A stretch of 64,000 bases of DNA from Vulcanimicrobiota bacterium (GCA_013036095.1 JAAXCW010000006.1:120704-184703); one strand, 5' to 3'. Positions 38,130 to 46,815 are shown, counted from the first letter of the stretch. The notes: generated by a model not told the origin, from the sequence alone. Translations and numbers: made by a program.

Positions 38130-38507
38130 GTGGCATTCCGCAACGTCGGCGCGGTATTGCGAGAGGCTCGGGAGCGCGCCGGCCTAACGCAATCCGACCT
38201 CGCGCGCGCCGCCAGGATGACGCCTAACATGGTCTCGCGCCTGGAGGCGGGGGAACGGCCGAATCCTGGTTTTGCGACGATCGCGCGTCTGGCCGAAAGT
38301 TTGGAGCTTTCTCTAGACGATATTTCGAGCGCGTGCGGGTTTAAGTCAGGAGCTCGGGCTGAAAGCCTGGCAGGGAGATCCGCCAGCCCGCAAATCGGGG
38401 CAGCGATGCGCAAGGTCCACCAGCGCCTCGTAAATCTGGCGGAAGACTTGGGCGAGCTCACGGGTCAATCCGTGAAGCCGAGTCGGCGACATCGCCGTTC
38501 GCGCTGA
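38130..38507 (+). CDS. XRE-family helix-turn-helix regulator
   Basis: This 125-residue protein starts at GTG. The helix-turn-helix reads VGAVLREARERAGLTQSDLA, then RMTPNMVSRLEAGERPN and LAESLELSLDDI. The C-terminal part is basic (KPSRRHRRSR). It is divergent from the integrase across a 105-base AT-rich gap holding TTGTGT and TATAAA-like boxes, and may control integrase expression. Its 3' end overlaps the small helix-turn-helix gene on the other strand by 50 bases. Confidence 0.85.
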   Translation: MAFRNVGAVLREARERAGLTQSDLARAARMTPNMVSRLEAGERPNPGFATIARLAESLELSLDDISSACGFKSGARAESLAGRSASPQIGAAMRKVHQRLVNLAEDLGELTGQSVKPSRRHRRSR

Positions 38508-38724
38508 TCTCACCCTCAAGCATGCGCCGCAACTTGACCGTCGGAACCACCCTGCGGCGCCCAAACTGCACGGTCGGAATACTCCCTTCGCGCGCGGACG
38601 CGTAAGCAAGCCGTCGTCCGATTCCGACAATCCGCCCTGCCTCGGGGATAGTCATTGTGGGCCGGTCCGGCCAACTGATGGGGGGAGCTTCTCCCGTGGA
38701 TCTACGCTTCGCCTTAGTGGGCAT
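38458..38724 (-). CDS. Excisionase-like (HTH_17/MerR-type) small protein
   Basis: The ATG at 38724 overlaps the previous gene's stop and gives 88 residues. A longer frame to 38757 exists. The core MTIPEAGRIVGIGRRLAYAS, REGSIPTVQFGRRRVVPT is the excisionase-type winged helix that reads attachment-site DNA. It would be a directionality factor or regulator for one of the recombinases here. Confidence 0.75.
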   Translation of the reverse strand: MPTKAKRRSTGEAPPISWPDRPTMTIPEAGRIVGIGRRLAYASAREGSIPTVQFGRRRVVPTVKLRRMLEGEISANGDVADSASRIDP

Positions 38725-39346
38725 CGCCTGCGGGTTTCTCTGGCCGTGGGGACCCAAAAAGCGCTTCGACCGATTTCCAGAAAAGCAGAGTACGGCCGTT
38801 CCGACGGATGTTACGAATCCCGGTTTTCGGGTCTTTGTGATAATCGTCGGCTAGTCCGCGCACGAGTCGGGCTTTAACGCCGTAGATCCGGGCGACGGCG
38901 TTGGGAGTGATCAAAGCCGGCTTTGAAGCGGCCTCTGGGGCCGATTCTGTTGCCGCTTCTTGTATTTCGCTCGCGCGATCCGTATTTTTAGCGTTCATCT
39001 CTAGTTCCGGGGACAGGATGCTCCCGCCCGAGCCATCGGGCCAGGGACGTTTTTCACTTATGCTATCGGCTAGTTCTGGCGGCTGGCCAAAACGCTCGAA
39101 AAAGGGCCGTTTAGGAATGAACCACTGGCCGCGGAGCCTTTCGGCCCGAATCGTGCCGTCTTTTAGCATCCGGTAAAGAGATCGGTCTGAGATCCCGAGG
39201 TATCGACGTGCCTGGTCTGGTGTGAGCACAAGTACCTCGGCCGTGGGTGCCGCGAGCATCCGCGCGTTTCCACGTCGAGATCGATTGCGCACTTCTCCGG
39301 GTCCCGAGGACGCTACCGCTAAAACTTTTGTGCCACTTTGTGACAT
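38714..39346 (-). CDS. Double excisionase-like DNA-binding protein
   Basis: This 210-residue protein contains two excisionase-type helix-turn-helix units. One is near residues 40-85 (LTPDQARRYLGISDRSLYRM, IRAERLRGQWFIPKR) and a second in the C-terminal 60 residues (LITPNAVARIYGVKARLVRG, RNGRTLLFWK). An acidic linker (ASEIQEAATESAPEAASKP) joins them. The start codon lies inside the triple direct repeat at 39326, which suggests autoregulation. It is followed by a second single-domain relative. Confidence 0.75.
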   Translation of the reverse strand: MSQSGTKVLAVASSGPGEVRNRSRRGNARMLAAPTAEVLVLTPDQARRYLGISDRSLYRMLKDGTIRAERLRGQWFIPKRPFFERFGQPPELADSISEKRPWPDGSGGSILSPELEMNAKNTDRASEIQEAATESAPEAASKPALITPNAVARIYGVKARLVRGLADDYHKDPKTGIRNIRRNGRTLLFWKSVEALFGSPRPEKPAGDAH

Positions 39347-39355
39347 TTTGTGTCA
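39326..39355. repeat. Three head-to-tail 10-base repeats (iteron-like operator)
   Basis: TTTTGTGCCA, CTTTGTGACA and TTTTGTGTCA follow one another with no gap, consensus YTTTGTGNCA. One repeat per helical turn would place three protein monomers on the same face of the DNA. They cover the start of the double excisionase-like gene and precede the divergent recombinase. Confidence 0.7.
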
Positions 39356-39421
39356 TCTCGAATCAATTTGAAATTTGTAGCCATTGTCAATCCGTCACGA
39401 CATGCCGTAGAGTTCCGAAGT

Positions 39422-40762
39422 ATGACCAAACGCGCGCAGAGCGAGCCTGCGAACACTTCGGATGAGAAGCGAAATGGTGGGGACCATCGCGCTACTTCTT
39501 GCAGCTTTGTCCGAGATGTCCTGAACTCGGACAAAGTTGTATCGTCCCCAACGCACTCTCAGAAAGCGCGCAACCGGCTGGCTCGCGTCAGGCGCTTGCC
39601 CAAAATGATCGATCCCGCACGGTCGATCCGCGAAATGGAGGCCCTGGCCTCACAGCGTTTTGGCCTGGTTCAGCAATGGCCGTTTTGGCACTTGACGACC
39701 CCGACTGAGGATGCTATGACACTTGGTACAGGAGCAAACCAAGTGGGCACAAGCTTGGCTCAGCCGATGCAGGAGCTCTGCGTTCAGAGCGTTCTGGCTG
39801 ACGATATTCCGCCGGAAGCTCGTGACGCAGCGGCCTATTATACGGCGCGCTGCCGCGCATCGGGCACCTTTAAAAAATGGCGCTCGACCTGGCGTTTAGT
39901 GCTGCTGTACTGCGCTCAGTACGAACGCTGCCCTTTACCAATGGCAGAAGGCACCGCCATCGGTATCGTCGTGCGCATGGCGCAGGCGGGATATGGAACC
40001 AGCTATATTCGCGGCGTTCGCTCGACCATTGCCATGGCCCATAAATTTAAGCACCTTCCCGATCCAACGCGAGGAGATCGTTTCTTGCGTGTCATCGAAG
40101 GCATCAGGCGCGAACTAGGCTTGGCGAGCCCGAACCAAAAGGCTGCGCTCCTCGCCGGCGCCTTGAGGGAAATAGCTTGCCACGCGCAAGCCGATAAGAG
40201 CACGAAAGGTTCGCAAGAATGGGCTGTTATGACGCTCCAATACCACACAGTGTTTCGACGCAGCACGATCACGGCTCTGGACATTGAAGATGTTCGCGAT
40301 TTCGGCTCGTATTTGGAAGTATACGCGCGGAAATCTAAAACTGATCAATACAGAACCGGGAGATGGGTGCAGGTCGGGGAGATTCGGGGCGATCCCCTCG
40401 ATCCGGTCGCAGCAGTTCGAGATTGGCTGCGCCGCAGAGGCAATGGTCCCGGACCCCTCTTCCGGCACTTGGGCGAGCGTCAAGAGATAACCGATGAGTC
40501 GCTCTCGGATCGCACGGTAACGCGCATCGTAAAGAAGTATGCGGGCCTGATTGGGCTCGATGCCGATGAATACGGCTCACAGTCGTTGCGCGCCGGCTTC
40601 ATTACGCAATTGCAAATAGAAGGAGTGAGCGAGCTTGATATCGCGCAGCAGAGCGGCCACTATGAACTGAAAACGGTCGGAGTCTATACGCGTCTGGGTT
40701 CATTCCGCCTGAACCTTTCAGTGGCCGCGGCGGATGGTAGGAGAATCGCACTTGGCGCGTAG
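39422..40762 (+). CDS. Tyrosine recombinase (XerD-like), first of a pair
   Basis: The frame is open from GTG 39350. The ATG at 39422 (TKRAQSEPANTSDEK) is chosen because the longer version would run through the operator repeats; it gives 446 residues. The core-binding domain (YYTARCRASGTFKKWRSTWR) and the catalytic domain are present: Arg in TVFRRSTITALDIEDV, QSLRAGFITQLQ, HYELKTVGVYTRLG with Tyr. The first His of the HxxR motif reads Gln. It overlaps the next recombinase-like gene, so the two are coupled. Confidence 0.85.
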   Translation: MTKRAQSEPANTSDEKRNGGDHRATSCSFVRDVLNSDKVVSSPTHSQKARNRLARVRRLPKMIDPARSIREMEALASQRFGLVQQWPFWHLTTPTEDAMTLGTGANQVGTSLAQPMQELCVQSVLADDIPPEARDAAAYYTARCRASGTFKKWRSTWRLVLLYCAQYERCPLPMAEGTAIGIVVRMAQAGYGTSYIRGVRSTIAMAHKFKHLPDPTRGDRFLRVIEGIRRELGLASPNQKAALLAGALREIACHAQADKSTKGSQEWAVMTLQYHTVFRRSTITALDIEDVRDFGSYLEVYARKSKTDQYRTGRWVQVGEIRGDPLDPVAAVRDWLRRRGNGPGPLFRHLGERQEITDESLSDRTVTRIVKKYAGLIGLDADEYGSQSLRAGFITQLQIEGVSELDIAQQSGHYELKTVGVYTRLGSFRLNLSVAAADGRRIALGA

Positions 40763-42029
40763 AGATCGCCGGCCGCGCGCGCGGCCCTATCAGAATGAAC
40801 AGCTCGCGCCGAGTACAGTGGCTCGGTACATGACAGAGATACGGCGCTATGAACGAGAGGCTGCGGTTGCCACGGTTAGCGAACGCGAACCACCCGTTGA
40901 TTGGCTGGTGCGCTACCTCGTGAGGGTGGCGCAGCATTCGCCCAAACGTATGGGTAAGCAGCTTGCAGCCCTCAGCTATTACTTTCGCGTGAACCACCGC
41001 CCGGACATCACGGGCGACCCCCGCGTCCGCCAACTCTTGCGTCTGCCCAGTGCGGCAGCTCTGGATCCGCTCCCCGCGGACATTGGTGCATTAGAGGACG
41101 TCTTAGCCCAGGAGCGTGTGCGCGCTCGTTGTTACGCTGAGAGTGCGTATCGTCCGCGAACACGTAAAAGCTATTCTCGCGCTGCCCAAGCATGGGAAAT
41201 CTATGCTGTCTCCCGCGGGATTGACGCGAAAAAGCCACCGGCGAGGCAACTCGCAAACTACCTTTGCGAAAGAGCTGCCGATGAGCGATTCGGAACGATC
41301 AACAATCGCAAGAATGCCATCAGCTGGTATTTTCGAACGAGTGGAGTTGCCGATATCACGCTTGCCGATGAAGTGCTCCACGCGCTGGACGGCTTGAAGC
41401 GCAGTATCGGCGGTCCCGCATATCGGCCGTTGTACTCGGAGGATCTCAAAGCCATGTGCGTGTCGCTCGGAACCGAACCAATGGATGTGCGCGATCGATG
41501 CATTTGCCAGCTCAGGTATTTTGGTCCATTCAACGGCCAGTTCTTGAGTGAATTAATTTGGGAAGACGTCCATCTTGAGGCTGATGGAGTCACGGTTTCC
41601 CAGGGTAAACGAGATATCTTCGTGGGTGGAGTCGATGATGCGGAAATTGACATTCGCCTGTGGCTAGCTCGTTGGAAAGCACTTGTTGAGCGAGAAGCAG
41701 GCCCAGTCTTTGTGCCTTTTGACCGCGGTTGGTCGACGGTTCGATTGTCGGCGCGGGGTATCAAACGGATCCTCTGCCGCGCGGCCTCTCGCGCTGGCTT
41801 GCGGCCGAAGTTTGTCGGCTGGGCTTTGCAAAAAGGTTTTGTGCGTCGCGTCGCGTCCGCGCACGGTGCCTCGCTTACGATCGCGCATTTGGGTTACCAG
41901 ACAATCGATGCATTGCGCTACCATTATCCCGAGGTTGGTATTCTCGAACGACATATCCGGCGGAATGCGCGGAATGCGCGAAATGCGCGAAATGCACGGC
42001 CTCGGAGCGATGTCAGACCTTCACCATGA
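40752..42029 (+). CDS. Degenerate tyrosine recombinase-like protein, second of a pair
   Basis: A TTG at 40752 with AGGAG 8 bases upstream gives 425 residues; an ATG at 40734 is the alternative. The fold order is the same as in its neighbour: SAM-like domain (YRPRTRKSYSRAAQAWEIYA), then a catalytic-type domain. The active-site positions are lost. The first Arg region reads RYFGPFNGQFLSELIWEDV, the HxxR region reads VGWALQKGFVRRVA, and the last block reads HLGYQTIDALRYHYPE. It probably acts as an architectural partner and not as a strand-cutting enzyme. It ends in a four-fold Arg-Asn-Ala repeat. Confidence 0.75.
   Translation: MARRDRRPRARPYQNEQLAPSTVARYMTEIRRYEREAAVATVSEREPPVDWLVRYLVRVAQHSPKRMGKQLAALSYYFRVNHRPDITGDPRVRQLLRLPSAAALDPLPADIGALEDVLAQERVRARCYAESAYRPRTRKSYSRAAQAWEIYAVSRGIDAKKPPARQLANYLCERAADERFGTINNRKNAISWYFRTSGVADITLADEVLHALDGLKRSIGGPAYRPLYSEDLKAMCVSLGTEPMDVRDRCICQLRYFGPFNGQFLSELIWEDVHLEADGVTVSQGKRDIFVGGVDDAEIDIRLWLARWKALVEREAGPVFVPFDRGWSTVRLSARGIKRILCRAASRAGLRPKFVGWALQKGFVRRVASAHGASLTIAHLGYQTIDALRYHYPEVGILERHIRRNARNARNARNARPRSDVRPSP
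41961..41996 (+). repeat. Four tandem 9-base units at the end of the recombinase-like gene
   Basis: CGGAATGCG twice, then CGAAATGCG and CGAAATGCA, in frame, encoding RNA RNA RNA RNA. Such short tandem units can change copy number by slippage. Confidence 0.85.
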
Positions 42030-42057
42030 GCGCGAAGCAGGTCTGACGGAGGAAAAT

Positions 42058-42351
42058 ATGAACGATAACCGATTGCGCGGAGAGCGGTTCGAGGACAATC
42101 TGATCACTCGGGCAAGGGACGAGTACGGCGATGCGGCGCTGATTGATCGAGAGCATTTTAGTGCGTTGCACTACGGATGCACGGCGGCGTCGAGAATCGA
42201 TGGTGTGTGGCAGTGCAGATGCGCAGGTGTCCCGATCGACCAGCTCGGACGCATTTGGCTAAAAGGTACGTTTCTCACAGAGCAATTGATCCGAACTTTG
42301 AACGAGGCCTATGAACGGCTTCCGGAACAGGCGGATCAACCGTCCGAGTGA
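42058..42351 (+). CDS. Small protein of unknown function
   Basis: The ATG at 42058 follows a strong GGAGG (42049). The 97-residue product (NDNRLRGERFEDNLITRARD) has two nearby Cys in WQCRCAGVP and a helical C-terminus (LIRTLNEAYERL). No family is recognised. It follows the recombinase pair by 28 bases, so it may be the third gene of that unit. Confidence 0.6.
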   Translation: MNDNRLRGERFEDNLITRARDEYGDAALIDREHFSALHYGCTAASRIDGVWQCRCAGVPIDQLGRIWLKGTFLTEQLIRTLNEAYERLPEQADQPSE

Positions 42352-42419
42352 TTGCATAGCCCCGGGGTGCCTTAATCGCCTTCTTGCCACCAGTAGGTCA
42401 TATATGGCATAATTGATGT

Positions 42420-42707
42420 GTGTTAGACCATATAAAGACTATTACCGAGGCCTTGGCTGCTTCTCGCCAACGGGCCGGACTCAGCCAGGAAGCCGTTGCC
42501 GGCCGGGCTGGACTTAGGCAGACCTATCTCTCGAAAATCGAGCGGGCGAAAATTGACCCACGCTTGAGCACCGTCATGGATGTTGCCCGGGCTGAGAATC
42601 TCGAGCTAATGCTGATCCCCGCCGAGATCGTCCCGGCGGTTAGAGCATTACTCGGAACCGGCCCGGCACTCGAAGACCGTCAGCTCTTCAGCGTCGAGCC
42701 CGAATAA
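42420..42707 (+). CDS. hipB: HipB-like XRE antitoxin
   Basis: This 95-residue protein starts at GTG (or the adjacent TTA region is leader). The helix-turn-helix reads ALAASRQRAGLSQEAVAGRA, then GLRQTYLSKIERAKIDPRLS and MDVARAENLELMLIP. It lies directly before hipA with a one-base overlap (TAATG), the usual antitoxin-first order. The AT-rich TATATGGCATAAT stretch at 42401-42413 probably contains the promoter and operator. Confidence 0.88.
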   Translation: MLDHIKTITEALAASRQRAGLSQEAVAGRAGLRQTYLSKIERAKIDPRLSTVMDVARAENLELMLIPAEIVPAVRALLGTGPALEDRQLFSVEPE

Positions 42708-43990
42708 TGCCGCACGTTCTCAATGTCCACCTCAACGATCGCCTCGTCGGAACGATTACAAATCTCACAAGCGATCACAACGTTTTCACGTTTGCAGACA
42801 GTTACCGCGACGATCCGGGTGCACCGGTGCTGAGCCTTGGCTTCTACAACGCCGAGCGCAAGCTTGTGAATCCGTCAAAAGTGCCGCAAGTGCGCTTGTT
42901 GCCGTTCTTTGCGAATCTGCTGCCGGAAGGCCACCTTCGCGAATATCTCGCGCAGCGTGCGCGCGTCAACCCAGTGCGTGACTTCCCGCTGTTGTGGCTT
43001 ACCGGTAACGATCTCCCAGGTGCCGTCATTGTATCTCACTCCGAGGGCCTAAAAACCCCCGCCGAAGACCCCGACAACGTCGTTCCACCAGACACCGAAA
43101 AGGACCCAACGGTACTTAAATTTTCGCTCGCAGGCGTCCAGTTGAAGTTCAGCGCGATTCATGAAGCCGCGGGCGGTCTTACAATTCCCGTTCACGGGCG
43201 CGACGGTAGGTGGGTATTAAAAATGCCCTCTGCCACGTACAAGAACGTGCCTGAAAACGAGTTCTCTATGCTAACATTCGCGCGCATTGTGGGCGTCGAC
43301 GTTCCGGAAACAGGGTTGATCGAGTCGGGAAGCGTTAGGAATCTACCGCCTGAGGTTCGCAGTGATCTAGGCAGCGCGTTATACCAGCGTAGGTTTGACC
43401 GGGATGGCGATGCAAGAATTCATACCGAAGACTTCAACCAAATATATGGGCAGTATCCCGCTCAGAAATACGAGAATGTAAGCTACGGTAATATGCTCAG
43501 CGGCATCTGGAATACGATGGGCGAGCAAGCAACACGAGAGTTCATCCGTCGGCTGGTTTTCACGATTGCCATTGGAAATGGCGACATGCATCTAAAGAAT
43601 TGGAGTGTCATCTACCCAGATGGGCGCACACCCCAACTTGCGCCAGCATACGATTATGTATCAACGATCGTGTATTTGCCGAACGACAAACTCGGACTCT
43701 CTATAGCCCAAAGCAAAGAGTGGTCGGACGTTTCATTCACTCAGTTAGAGCGCTTTGCGCGCAAAGCCGGCGTGCCGCGAGGGGTTGTCCTAGAAGCAGC
43801 TCGTGAGATGGCTAGCCAAATTCGCGCGGAGTGGCCGCGGGCCAAAAGTAACCTGGAACTGTCCGGTGACATGGTTAACCGCATCGATGCGCACATGGCG
43901 TCTATCCCGATTTTGAACGGCAAAACAACGCACGCTGCCGCTCTGACTTCGGAAACAGCATCAGCCGAGCCCCAGGCCGAAATTAGCTAA
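42707..43990 (+). CDS. hipA: HipA-like Ser/Thr kinase toxin
   Basis: This 427-residue HipA-family kinase has the N-terminal subdomain VLNVHLNDRLVGTITNL and LLPFFANLLPEGHLREYLA, and the ATP-binding FSLAGVQLKFSAI and WVLKMPS segments. The catalytic loop IGNGDMHLKNWSV holds the catalytic Asp and metal Asn, and AYDYVST follows. In E. coli HipA phosphorylates glutamyl-tRNA synthetase. Here it sits in an element inserted in tRNA-Glu, a coincidence that may or may not matter. All kinase residues look intact. Confidence 0.92.
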   Translation: MPHVLNVHLNDRLVGTITNLTSDHNVFTFADSYRDDPGAPVLSLGFYNAERKLVNPSKVPQVRLLPFFANLLPEGHLREYLAQRARVNPVRDFPLLWLTGNDLPGAVIVSHSEGLKTPAEDPDNVVPPDTEKDPTVLKFSLAGVQLKFSAIHEAAGGLTIPVHGRDGRWVLKMPSATYKNVPENEFSMLTFARIVGVDVPETGLIESGSVRNLPPEVRSDLGSALYQRRFDRDGDARIHTEDFNQIYGQYPAQKYENVSYGNMLSGIWNTMGEQATREFIRRLVFTIAIGNGDMHLKNWSVIYPDGRTPQLAPAYDYVSTIVYLPNDKLGLSIAQSKEWSDVSFTQLERFARKAGVPRGVVLEAAREMASQIRAEWPRAKSNLELSGDMVNRIDAHMASIPILNGKTTHAAALTSETASAEPQAEIS

Positions 43991-44120
43991 TGCGACTTGA
44001 GGAAGCGGTAGGAAAAGTGTTTCGAGTTTGGGGTCGATCTACAGAAGAAGGTCGATCTAGAAACATGGTGTCAAATGTCGCTTTTCTACGGGGCCGCAAG
44101 GGAGCACAAAAACTTCTGCA

Positions 44121-46040
44121 ATGATTGAACTTATTTGGGAAGGCAAGTACATCGATGGGAAGCGCCAGGCTCCATCCCGTATCTCACTGCCCTTTCAGAC
44201 AACCGAGACGGTGAATGAGAGCGCCGCTGACCGCCAACGTAACTTAGAACTGTTTTCTTCTGGGCGGGAAACCGAGCAGCGTAATCAACTAATCTGGGGA
44301 GATAACAAGTATGTCCTTGCAGCTCTTCTACCGGATTTTGCTGGCAAGGTTAATCTGATCTATATCGACCCACCCTTCACAACGGGCCAAGATTTTTCAT
44401 TCAATGCTACGGTTCCGAGCTATCATGCTGACGGGAGCGAGGAACCCACTGTCTTCACTAAGCAGCCCTCCATTATTGAGCAAAAGGCTTACCGTGACAC
44501 GTGGGGGGCGGGCGACGACTCATATCTCCAAGTGATGTATGAGCGATTGACTTTGATGAGAGAGTTGCTGAGCGACACCGGAACAATTTATGTACACTGC
44601 GATTGGCGTAAAAATAGCGCGTTGCGGCTGATACTCGATGAAGTGTTCGGAAGCAAGAACTTTATGAATGAGGTGATTTGGAAGAGAGACTCTGCCGCCA
44701 AAGGAGCAAAAAAGACATCTCGGCAATGGTCACGAGAAGGCGACAACATACTGGTTTACCGCAAACAGGAAGGCGCCTTTTTCGAGCAAGTATACATCAC
44801 AGAGCTTACAAACACGCAATTGCGCGAATACATGTATGAAGACCCAGATGGGCGCAAATTCAAGAAAGTTACGCTCGGCGATTATTCTGAAGAATCCATA
44901 AGGCAATTTCGGAAGCAAAACCTGATCTATAAAACGTCATCTGGTCGTGAATACAAGAAATACTATCTCGACGAAGCGCGCTTTGCGATTGGTTCAATTT
45001 GGACGGATATAGTCAACCTTTCAAAAGGCCAGCATGAACAAGTAGGTTACTTGACTCAGAAACCCGAGGAACTTCTTGATCGTATCATCCGGGCGTCGTC
45101 TAAAGAGGGGGACATTGTGCTTGACTGTTTTGCCGGCAGTGGCACAACGGCTGTCGTTGCCGAGAAACTCGGGCGGCGCTGGATAGCGTGCGATCTAAGT
45201 CGGTTCGCAATTCACACCACTCGCAAGCGTTTACTCTCGGTCCCACGCGTGAAGCCGTTCGCTGTGCAGAACCTTGGCAAGTACGAAAGGCAGGCTTGGC
45301 AAGCCGCCGAGTTTCAGAGCGGGGGCGAAAGTGCATTGGAACAGCAGGGTCAACGAGACGCCGCCTACCGACGATTCATTTTGGATTTGTATCGTGCAAC
45401 GCCAATCGGGGGCTACCAGTGGCTGCACGGACTCAGATCAGGACGTATGGTACATATCGGCGCAGTGGATGCACCCGTCACCCTGGCCGACGTTAAGGCC
45501 ATTGCGCGCGAAGTCTGGAAAGCTGCGGACGCTGGCAGCACAAAAAAATCCGCTGCGGATGTTTTGGGTTGGGAGTTCGCCTTTGAATTGAATGAAACGG
45601 CCCGAGAAGTTGCTGCGCAATCTCGAGTCGATGTGACATTCAAAAAGATTCCACGTGAAGTTCTAGAGAAACGTGCCGTCGAGCAGGGTGATATCAAATT
45701 CTTTGAATTGGGAGCGCTGTCGGTCGAGAGCAAGGTGAATAAGCGCGAACTCACGATCAAACTGACGGATTTCGTGATTCCCATTGACGACGTTCCCGAA
45801 GATGTGCGCAAGGCAATTGAGCACTGGAGCCAAATGGTTGATTACTGGGCGGTGGACTGGAACTACAAAGACGACACTTTCCACAACCAGTGGCAGTCCT
45901 ACCGGACGCGTGCCGACGCAAACATCAACCTTTCGACTAGACATGAGTACGATGATGGCGGCGAGTACAGAGTCGTAGTGAAGGTCATCGATATTCTCGG
46001 GAATGACACCACAAAGACCCTAGCAGTCACGGCGAAATAA
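44121..46040 (+). CDS. Adenine DNA methyltransferase, type III Mod-like (beta class)
   Basis: This 639-residue methyltransferase has motif IV YIDPPFTTGQDF at about 80-91, before motif I LDCFAGSGTTAVVAEKLG near 333-350, the beta-class order. A target-recognition region lies between them. The C-terminal 230 residues are an extra domain (YQWLHGLRSGRMVHIGAVD onward). It has the look of a type III modification subunit. The restriction partner that follows is broken, so the enzyme may act as an orphan methylase. The gene is visibly less GC-rich than the core genes. Confidence 0.9.
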   Translation: MIELIWEGKYIDGKRQAPSRISLPFQTTETVNESAADRQRNLELFSSGRETEQRNQLIWGDNKYVLAALLPDFAGKVNLIYIDPPFTTGQDFSFNATVPSYHADGSEEPTVFTKQPSIIEQKAYRDTWGAGDDSYLQVMYERLTLMRELLSDTGTIYVHCDWRKNSALRLILDEVFGSKNFMNEVIWKRDSAAKGAKKTSRQWSREGDNILVYRKQEGAFFEQVYITELTNTQLREYMYEDPDGRKFKKVTLGDYSEESIRQFRKQNLIYKTSSGREYKKYYLDEARFAIGSIWTDIVNLSKGQHEQVGYLTQKPEELLDRIIRASSKEGDIVLDCFAGSGTTAVVAEKLGRRWIACDLSRFAIHTTRKRLLSVPRVKPFAVQNLGKYERQAWQAAEFQSGGESALEQQGQRDAAYRRFILDLYRATPIGGYQWLHGLRSGRMVHIGAVDAPVTLADVKAIAREVWKAADAGSTKKSAADVLGWEFAFELNETAREVAAQSRVDVTFKKIPREVLEKRAVEQGDIKFFELGALSVESKVNKRELTIKLTDFVIPIDDVPEDVRKAIEHWSQMVDYWAVDWNYKDDTFHNQWQSYRTRADANINLSTRHEYDDGGEYRVVVKVIDILGNDTTKTLAVTAK

Positions 46041-46043
46041 GCA

Positions 46044-46685
46044 ATGCCGCGGGGAGGAAAATCGGCAAAGGCTAACCTTTTACAAACCGACTTATTGGAC
46101 GTCACCGAAAACCTGCGTACCGGACCATGCGTACCTGCTCTCCGCGAAGCTGTAAAAGCATGGAGGGCTGGCGGCTATAAGGGCATCACCGACACGACGC
46201 GTATCCTGCTGAATCATTGGTTTTACACGGACCATAAACTGCCCACAAGCGCGCCGTTTAACTATCACCGCTCGCAGCAGGAAGCTATAGAGACGCTCGT
46301 TTTTGTTTGGGAAGTTGAGAAGGTACGTAGCCGCAAGGGCTTGCTCGAACGTTATGCTCACAGTTTAAGAGACGTGCTATTGCCCCCGCTCGATGACTTC
46401 GCTCGCTATTGCATAAAGATGGCGACCGGCAGCGGAAAAACCAAAGTGATGTCGCGCGCTGACCGACACACGGTGGATGTACCGAAAAGTTCAGCAGAAA
46501 GCGTTCGAGAGTCTGCAACCGACCAGCTTAGAACATTTAGCGGCCTTAAGTGCACCGATCTGAAGCCGGTTAGGGCGGACGGCAAATCCGTTTATTCGTG
46601 TTGCGATCATGGAGCAGAGCCTAGCCGCACGCTACGATCGTTAAGAGCTAAGCGAGCTGGACAGCCACGCATCTCGCGTCCATGA
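46044..46685 (+). pseudogene. Truncated type III restriction (Res/helicase) subunit
   Basis: The frame starts 3 bases after mod. It encodes a Res-like N-terminus: FYTDHKLPTSAPFNYHRSQQ, EAIETLVFVWEVEKVRS, YAHSLRDVLLPPLDDFARY, then the Walker A segment IKMATGSGKTKVMS. Right after MS the match to any helicase stops. The remaining 70 residues are unrelated and low in hydrophobic pattern. The family is normally 800-1000 residues, so the rest is missing, probably by deletion. The fragment cannot be a functional nuclease. Confidence 0.8.
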
Positions 46686-46815
46686 CGCCCTACTTCGAGC
46701 GATGAAGCTATCGCATGGAGAGATTAGGCAGTTTCAATCGGGCTTTACCTACTTCGTGAGGTCGAGGCGAGTCGTGGAATTCTTGGAATCCGTGTCAATC
46801 AACAGCGTGTCCTAA
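46459..46815 (+). pseudogene. Decayed open frame after the restriction fragment
   Basis: One frame reads protein-like text interrupted by two stops: LTDTRWMYRKVQQKAFESLQ, then after a TGA IRVAIMEQSLAARYDR, then after a TAA ELSELDSHASRVHDALLRAM and QSGFTYFVRSRRVVEFLESV to a TAA at 46813. It may be the remnant of another gene joined by the deletion that removed the rest of res. The family is unknown. From 46816 to 46973 I see only the leader of the next gene. Confidence 0.3.

Noticed and set aside
46044..46685. Functional type III restriction subunit
   Set aside because: Only the N-terminus and Walker A are present. All later helicase and nuclease motifs are missing.
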